Origin: Anaerobacillus sp. CMMVII
Lineage (GTDB): Bacteria > Bacillota > Bacilli > Bacillales > Anaerobacillaceae
Direction of reading: 5' to 3'
NCBI RefSeq assembly: GCF_025377685.1
Contig: NZ_JACEHK010000003.1
Span: 124,001-188,000, forward strand
DNA: 64,000 nt
Part shown: piece by piece, positions 59,661-64,000 of the stretch
Numbering within the stretch: the stretch's first letter is position 1
How the letters are laid out: each line of letters starts with the position of its first letter
Made by a program: the position numbers and the translations under genes
The notes under the pieces: generated by a model
What the model was told of the DNA's origin: nothing
Database searches by the model: none
The model's input: only the letters and a program-made list of their open reading frames with translations

Positions 59661-60860
59661 TTGGATAAAGATCAGGAGCAAGAAAGAAAACAACGTGAAG
59701 AATTACAAGGTGACGACAAATATAGGCAAAGTCTTAAAAGAATTAAAGTTGCTACAATTGCACTTATTATAGTCATCGGTTTGGCTCTATCGGTAAATAT
59801 AGGTGTTAACGCAACATCAACAAACTCTTTTTGTTCAAGCTGCCATATGATGACTCCACAAGCACTGACATGGGAAGCTTCTTCTCATAGTTCGATTGAT
59901 TGTAAGGACTGTCATATTAAATCAGGTATCGAAGGGAAGATCGAGGCGAAAATCGGTGGTCTATATGAACTGTACCACATGGTTACTGATTCTTATGGTA
60001 CACCAATCAGGATGAAAGAATTGATACCGAATGAAAACTGTCAGAAGTGTCACAACATGGGAACAAGAGATGTCTCAGCATCAGGGGATATTATTGTTGA
60101 TCATCTGATACATGACGAGAAAGAAGTTTTTTGTGTTACCTGTCATGCTGGTGTAGCACATGGGAAAGTTTCTGAAAATCGAGTCACATATAGAACTGAT
60201 TTTGATCTTTGGGATGAAGATTTAGCTAATCATTTTATGACAGATACTAAATACGTGAAGCCACAAATGGAAAAATGTATGGACTGTCATGAACTGAAAC
60301 AGGCACCTTTAACTTGTGAAACGTGCCATACAACTGGAATGCTTCCAACAGATCATAAAGAAAAGGATTTTGTTACTAAACAACATGGAAGTTTAGCGGA
60401 GAAAGACCTTTTATCATGTGATAGCTGTCATTCCTATATGTCTGAAAAGAAGATTAAAGAGCTTCAAGAGCAGAAATCATATACAAAGTTTTTAACCACT
60501 GATCCAGTTGATAAGAGTATGACGGTCCAGCAGTATGCGAAACAAAATACTTTCTGTTCAGATTGTCACAGTGAACGTCCAGAGAGTCATAAAAGTGCCA
60601 CTTACTTTTTAAATCATGGTAAACGTGTGAGCGAGAATGAGCAACAATGTTTAACTTGTCATGAGAATGATCGTTACACACAGAATACAATTTCAAATAT
60701 TACTTGTGCATCCTGCCACCCTAGTGGACACAATCCAAACTGGGAGCAAAGACATCCAACACCTTTATCAGCAACACAGAAATTTGAACGTACATGCTTA
60801 AGTTGTCATGTTGAAGAAACTTGTACCTCATGTCACGTCGATGCGAATAGAAAAGATTAA
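59661..60860 (+). CDS. Membrane-anchored dodecahaem cytochrome c
   Basis: 399 residues from TTG 59661 (GAGGTG 9 nt upstream). Cytoplasmic basic head, one helix (VATIALIIVIGLALSVNIGV), then twelve CxxCH sites by my count: CSSCH, CKDCH, CQKCH, CVTCH, CMDCH, CETCH, CDSCH, CSDCH, CLTCH, CASCH, CLSCH, CTSCH. The first four align with the start of the preceding cytochrome (SFCxxCHxMxP, CxxCHI), so the NapC-like head is shared. It likely carries electrons from the membrane through the wall. Confidence 0.9.
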   Translation: MDKDQEQERKQREELQGDDKYRQSLKRIKVATIALIIVIGLALSVNIGVNATSTNSFCSSCHMMTPQALTWEASSHSSIDCKDCHIKSGIEGKIEAKIGGLYELYHMVTDSYGTPIRMKELIPNENCQKCHNMGTRDVSASGDIIVDHLIHDEKEVFCVTCHAGVAHGKVSENRVTYRTDFDLWDEDLANHFMTDTKYVKPQMEKCMDCHELKQAPLTCETCHTTGMLPTDHKEKDFVTKQHGSLAEKDLLSCDSCHSYMSEKKIKELQEQKSYTKFLTTDPVDKSMTVQQYAKQNTFCSDCHSERPESHKSATYFLNHGKRVSENEQQCLTCHENDRYTQNTISNITCASCHPSGHNPNWEQRHPTPLSATQKFERTCLSCHVEETCTSCHVDANRKD

Positions 60861-60877
60861 TCGGGAGGGGAATTAGT

Positions 60878-61615
60878 ATGGCACAAGACAGTCATAGAAA
60901 AAAAGATCCTGAAATTGAAACGAAGAATACTAGATATAACGAAACTGAAAAACAGTCACACTTCAAAAAGAAGTTTACTATTCTGCAAACCATCGGACTA
61001 TTAACAATTACTCTATTATTTAGCACCGGTGGAGGGGTGGCATTAGGAAATATCTACTTTTGGAATAGTGAAGACATGAAAAGGATTAATGAACAATTAG
61101 AGTTTTACCAAGAAAAGGTAAATAATGATCCGGCAAACTTAGAGGATCGTATTGTGTTAGGATACACGCACTTTCTAAAAGGCAACAACAACCAAGCGGT
61201 TAACGAGTTTAAATATGTCATAGATATCGACGAGAATTATTTTGACGCATATTACAATCTTGGTTTTGTCTACCTAGACGAAAAGAAATACTACGAAGCT
61301 TTGTCAATGTTTAATAAAACAGTTCAAATTGCACCAGCTGATTTTAAAGGTCACCTACAAATGGGGATAGCTCAGCGTCATCTCAACATGTATGATGCAG
61401 CAATTGCTTCATTTCAAGAAGCCAATCGTCTTGCACCAGCTAACGCTAATATTATCTTTCAAATTGGTCTAGTTGCCGAAGATATGGGTGATTACGAGAA
61501 TGCTAGTGAGATCTTTAAGGATGTATTAAATTATGATCCTCTATTCCAAAAGGCAATCGATGCTTTAGAGCGTGTTCAAAAAGAACTCAAAAATGTAGGT
61601 GATAAAGATGAATAG
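60878..61615 (+). CDS. Membrane-anchored TPR protein
   Basis: 245 residues from ATG 60878 (GGGAGGGG site). Charged head, one helix (TIGLLTITLLFSTGGGVALG), then about four TPR units from residue 85 (DRIVLGYTHFLKGNNNQAV, YYNLGFVYLDEKKYYEALSM, GHLQMGIAQRHLNMYDAAI, FQIGLVAEDMGDYENASEI). It is probably an assembly factor or scaffold for the cytochromes, like the TPR proteins of cytochrome maturation; inference from position. Overlaps the next start. Confidence 0.85.
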   Translation: MAQDSHRKKDPEIETKNTRYNETEKQSHFKKKFTILQTIGLLTITLLFSTGGGVALGNIYFWNSEDMKRINEQLEFYQEKVNNDPANLEDRIVLGYTHFLKGNNNQAVNEFKYVIDIDENYFDAYYNLGFVYLDEKKYYEALSMFNKTVQIAPADFKGHLQMGIAQRHLNMYDAAIASFQEANRLAPANANIIFQIGLVAEDMGDYENASEIFKDVLNYDPLFQKAIDALERVQKELKNVGDKDE

Positions 61616-62576
61616 ACTAGCGGTATATATCCTAATGGCATCAATTGTCGTAATTAATGCGGGTGTATTTGGATTTATCTTTTCAAACCAAGCTCAAGCA
61701 TTACCAACCGGTGTTAATACGGTAAATCAAAGTTCAGAAACGAAACCAGCAAGTCAAGTTTATGCTAGCTATAAAGATCCAATCGGTAGACCAATGGATG
61801 TTTTTGTTACAGCTGAAAATATGTATGTAACGGATACAAATAATCAAAAGGTTCATGTTTTTAACTTAAAAGGTGAACAATTATTTAGTTTTGGTGAAAT
61901 GGGCTATGATCCTGGGCAATTCGAGTTTCCATATGGAATTTCTGTAGATACTAGTGGGAATATTTATGTTGCGGATATGTACCATAGTAAAGTTTCAATT
62001 TTTGATGAGCAAGGAAAGTTTATTAAGTACTTTGCTGAAGAGTACACTGAAAACGGTACATTCAAATCACCAGCAGGCTTACGTATTATCGATGAAAAGG
62101 TGTACATTACAGACGTTGAAGCGCACAAAGTATTTGTCTTTACTTTAGCTGGTGATTTACTTCTTGAAGTCGGTGAACCAGGAAGTGAAGATGGTCAATT
62201 ATCAGCACCAAATGCAGTCACTGTTGATAAAGATGGTAACATTTATGTTGTTGATACTGTTAATCATAGAATTCAGCTTTTTGATAAGGAAGGGACGTTC
62301 CTACGTGGAATTGGGGAACAAACACCAGGATATAATGATGGACGTTTGGTTAATCCAAGGGGAATTGGAATTGACAGCAAAGGAAAGCTTTATGTTGTCA
62401 GTAATATGACCGACTATGTAGAGGTTTATGATCTAGAAGGAAACCATTTATATTCCGTTGGTGGTAATGGTCAAGAACCAGGTAAACTGTACTTACCAAA
62501 TGGTTTGTTTATTGACAGTAAAGATAATGTGTATGTAACAGATACCCTAAATCTTAGAATTTCTGTTTTCAGGTAA
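61608..62576 (+). CDS. Secreted six-bladed NHL beta-propeller
   Basis: 322 residues; ATG 61608 overlaps the TPR gene's stop. Signal peptide or anchor (1-30), then six NHL repeats with the YVTDTNNQKVHVFNLKG pattern: blades begin near RPMDVFV, PYGISVD, PAGLRII, PNAVTVD, PRGIGID and PNGLFID. NHL proteins commonly accompany large multihaem cytochromes in Geobacter-type extracellular electron transfer loci. Probably a binding platform outside the membrane. Confidence 0.9.
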   Translation: MNRLAVYILMASIVVINAGVFGFIFSNQAQALPTGVNTVNQSSETKPASQVYASYKDPIGRPMDVFVTAENMYVTDTNNQKVHVFNLKGEQLFSFGEMGYDPGQFEFPYGISVDTSGNIYVADMYHSKVSIFDEQGKFIKYFAEEYTENGTFKSPAGLRIIDEKVYITDVEAHKVFVFTLAGDLLLEVGEPGSEDGQLSAPNAVTVDKDGNIYVVDTVNHRIQLFDKEGTFLRGIGEQTPGYNDGRLVNPRGIGIDSKGKLYVVSNMTDYVEVYDLEGNHLYSVGGNGQEPGKLYLPNGLFIDSKDNVYVTDTLNLRISVFR

Positions 62577-62707
62577 GGCGCTTTCGAGACCTTACATTCT
62601 ATAAGAAACATAATGAAACAATACTAAGTAATTTGAGGAGGTGGTGAACAAAAGCATCTGTATAGAAAGATTACAAACTATAGGAAAAAAATCAAGGAGG
62701 GGAAACC

Positions 62708-64000
62708 ATGAAGAAAGTTGTAATTAGTTTATTCTTTTTATTGTTTGCGTTAGCGTTTTTTGCAACACCAAGTTTTGCATTGCATGGCGGTTTCACTGAA
62801 AATACAAACACATGCTTTAGATGTCATGATACTCACCAAGCAGATGCAAAGTCATTACTAAATAAAAATGATGTCTACCAAACATGTATGAGTTGTCATG
62901 ATGGTACGACAGGAAGCCGTTCAGTAAACCGTACTGCAACGGAGTCAGTTTTCAATGAAAACAGTCCAAATGCTGCAGGTCATACTGCAAGAGTAACAGG
63001 TACATTTGCTGGAGCTTCAAGCAGTATGAGTGCCCACTTATCAAGTTCTGTAGTTAAAATCAGTGCTGCACCAGGTGGAACAACTAACCCGGATGCACCT
63101 GGTAACTGGCAAGGAACTTTCTCTTGTGATAGCTGTCATAATGCTCATGGATCTTATAGTAGCAAAGTAGGTAGATACCTTTCTAATAATCCAAATGGAA
63201 TGGTGAGTGTACCAGTAGAACAAGGCGGTAGAGCATTAAAGGATGTTCCTGTGGTAACTACGATCGATAACAACGGTCCAGAGTTTGTATTCCATAATGT
63301 TGAAGGAAAATTAACTTTAAAGAGAAAAGTACAAATCTCTAACAAGGGTCAATACACAACTTACTGGGTTGAAGACAAATCTCCTTGGATGAAAGTTACA
63401 CCAAAAACTGCAATTGGTACAACAGTTACGGCTGATGTTACGATAAACGCTAATATCAATAATGCTACTACAAACCATGTACCTGGATTGGTTCCAAACA
63501 TTACAGGTGCTGGAATTAACAATATTGCAAAAGTTGATGTAGAACGTGCATATTATGTTGAAGCACCAGCTAATAAGTCGGAGTACTGGCAAAGTACAAA
63601 AGTTGTGAATGGAGCAACGGTTCCTAACATGGCTGGTATTCAATTATCTGAGTTTTGCTCAAGCTGTCATTCAGATTACTTAGTTAAGTCTGGTGGAAGC
63701 ACAAGTGTTCATAGCGGAGAGTCTTTCTATGGTCATACAACAAACAGTTCTTCTTACACATGTGTTCGTTGTCACTACGCACATGGTACAGATGCTAACT
63801 TAATGATTGATGCTAATGGTAATAGTGTATTCTCACTACAAAGAGATCGTGGCTTAACTTTACAACAAGCACAAAGCCATATGAATGATACAAACTCTTC
63901 ACTTAAGAAGTTTGTTGGAAGTTCTAGTTGTTGGGCTTGTCACAACTCATCAAAAGCTACAAATGTAGTACATGATGGTAAAGTTACAAATGACCGTCCA
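62708..64000 (+). CDS. Secreted multihaem cytochrome c, partial (3' end outside window)
   Basis: ATG 62708 with AAGGAGGGG 5 nt upstream; open to the window edge, 431 codons. Cleavable signal peptide (ATPSFA near residue 25), no later helix. Six CxxCH sites are visible: CFRCH, CMSCH, CDSCH, CSSCH, CVRCH and CWACH, several followed by x-x-H (CFRCHDTH, CDSCHNAH, CVRCHYAH) as in the doubled-CXXCH family. A beta-sandwich-like insert lies at about 160-290. It is probably the outermost electron carrier of the operon; more haems are expected beyond the edge. Confidence 0.9.
   Translation, partial: MKKVVISLFFLLFALAFFATPSFALHGGFTENTNTCFRCHDTHQADAKSLLNKNDVYQTCMSCHDGTTGSRSVNRTATESVFNENSPNAAGHTARVTGTFAGASSSMSAHLSSSVVKISAAPGGTTNPDAPGNWQGTFSCDSCHNAHGSYSSKVGRYLSNNPNGMVSVPVEQGGRALKDVPVVTTIDNNGPEFVFHNVEGKLTLKRKVQISNKGQYTTYWVEDKSPWMKVTPKTAIGTTVTADVTINANINNATTNHVPGLVPNITGAGINNIAKVDVERAYYVEAPANKSEYWQSTKVVNGATVPNMAGIQLSEFCSSCHSDYLVKSGGSTSVHSGESFYGHTTNSSSYTCVRCHYAHGTDANLMIDANGNSVFSLQRDRGLTLQQAQSHMNDTNSSLKKFVGSSSCWACHNSSKATNVVHDGKVTNDRP

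Overview
The window is low-GC Bacillota DNA, most likely a Bacillaceae member close to Anaerobacillus or another alkaliphilic, facultatively or strictly anaerobic Bacillus. The clues are AT-rich codon use, AGGAGG-type ribosome sites, rho-independent terminators, sortase-anchored acidic surface proteins, sporulation-type orphan kinases, and a large multihaem c-type cytochrome cluster. No rRNA, tRNA, CRISPR array or prophage was seen. The genus is an inference.

Layout. 1-9.3 kb: a PAS sensor gene behind a c-di-GMP-I riboswitch, a ParB-like gene, a secreted SGNH hydrolase with an LPNTA anchor, small genes, a decayed M48 peptidase gene, and a pair made of a class D sortase and its probable LPKTG acidic substrate. 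10-18.9 kb: a WHH nuclease toxin with SUKH immunity protein, a coiled-coil membrane protein, and three dynamin-like GTPases. 19-26.5 kb: an AGCS symporter, a holin-like small toxin ORF, two IS4-family elements landed in REP palindromes, and asnB. 26.7-36.3 kb: cell-envelope genes (two VanZ, L,D-transpeptidase, two SGNH, amidase, D,D-carboxypeptidase). 36.4-38.9 kb: a second copy of the first IS and a ZIP transporter. 39-46.7 kb: four near-identical DoxX genes, each with its own promoter, structured leader and REP, interspersed with a zinc-ribbon protein, an HtrA-like protease, a RAYT transposase and a TetR regulator. 46.8-57.9 kb: a polyferredoxin, a second c-di-GMP-I riboswitch with a small ORF, a sigma factor, a GGDEF/HD-GYP protein, DUF5317, and two paralogous histidine kinases sharing its type of membrane domain. 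58.4-64 kb: a probable extracellular or anaerobic respiration operon encoding multihaem cytochromes with 8, 12 and at least 6 haems, a TPR protein and an NHL propeller.

Three themes tie the window together. First, a composite site TTCACA-N5-TTCACM-N2-TTCAYA lies upstream of all four doxX genes and twice upstream of the cytochrome operon, which suggests one redox regulator (ResD-like by its core) for both. Second, about two dozen GGGGTCWGACCCC palindromes act as a REP family. One RAYT lies among them, and IS4-type elements use them as target sites. Third, c-di-GMP appears three times: two riboswitches and one enzyme with both synthase and hydrolase domains.

Caution: at least seven otherwise intact genes carry an apparent single-base deletion, mostly in A or T runs. 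This looks like either homopolymer error in the assembly or real decay, and it affects the sortase, one GTPase, the symporter, the zinc-ribbon protein, the GGDEF/HD-GYP protein, doxX copy 4 and the first cytochrome.
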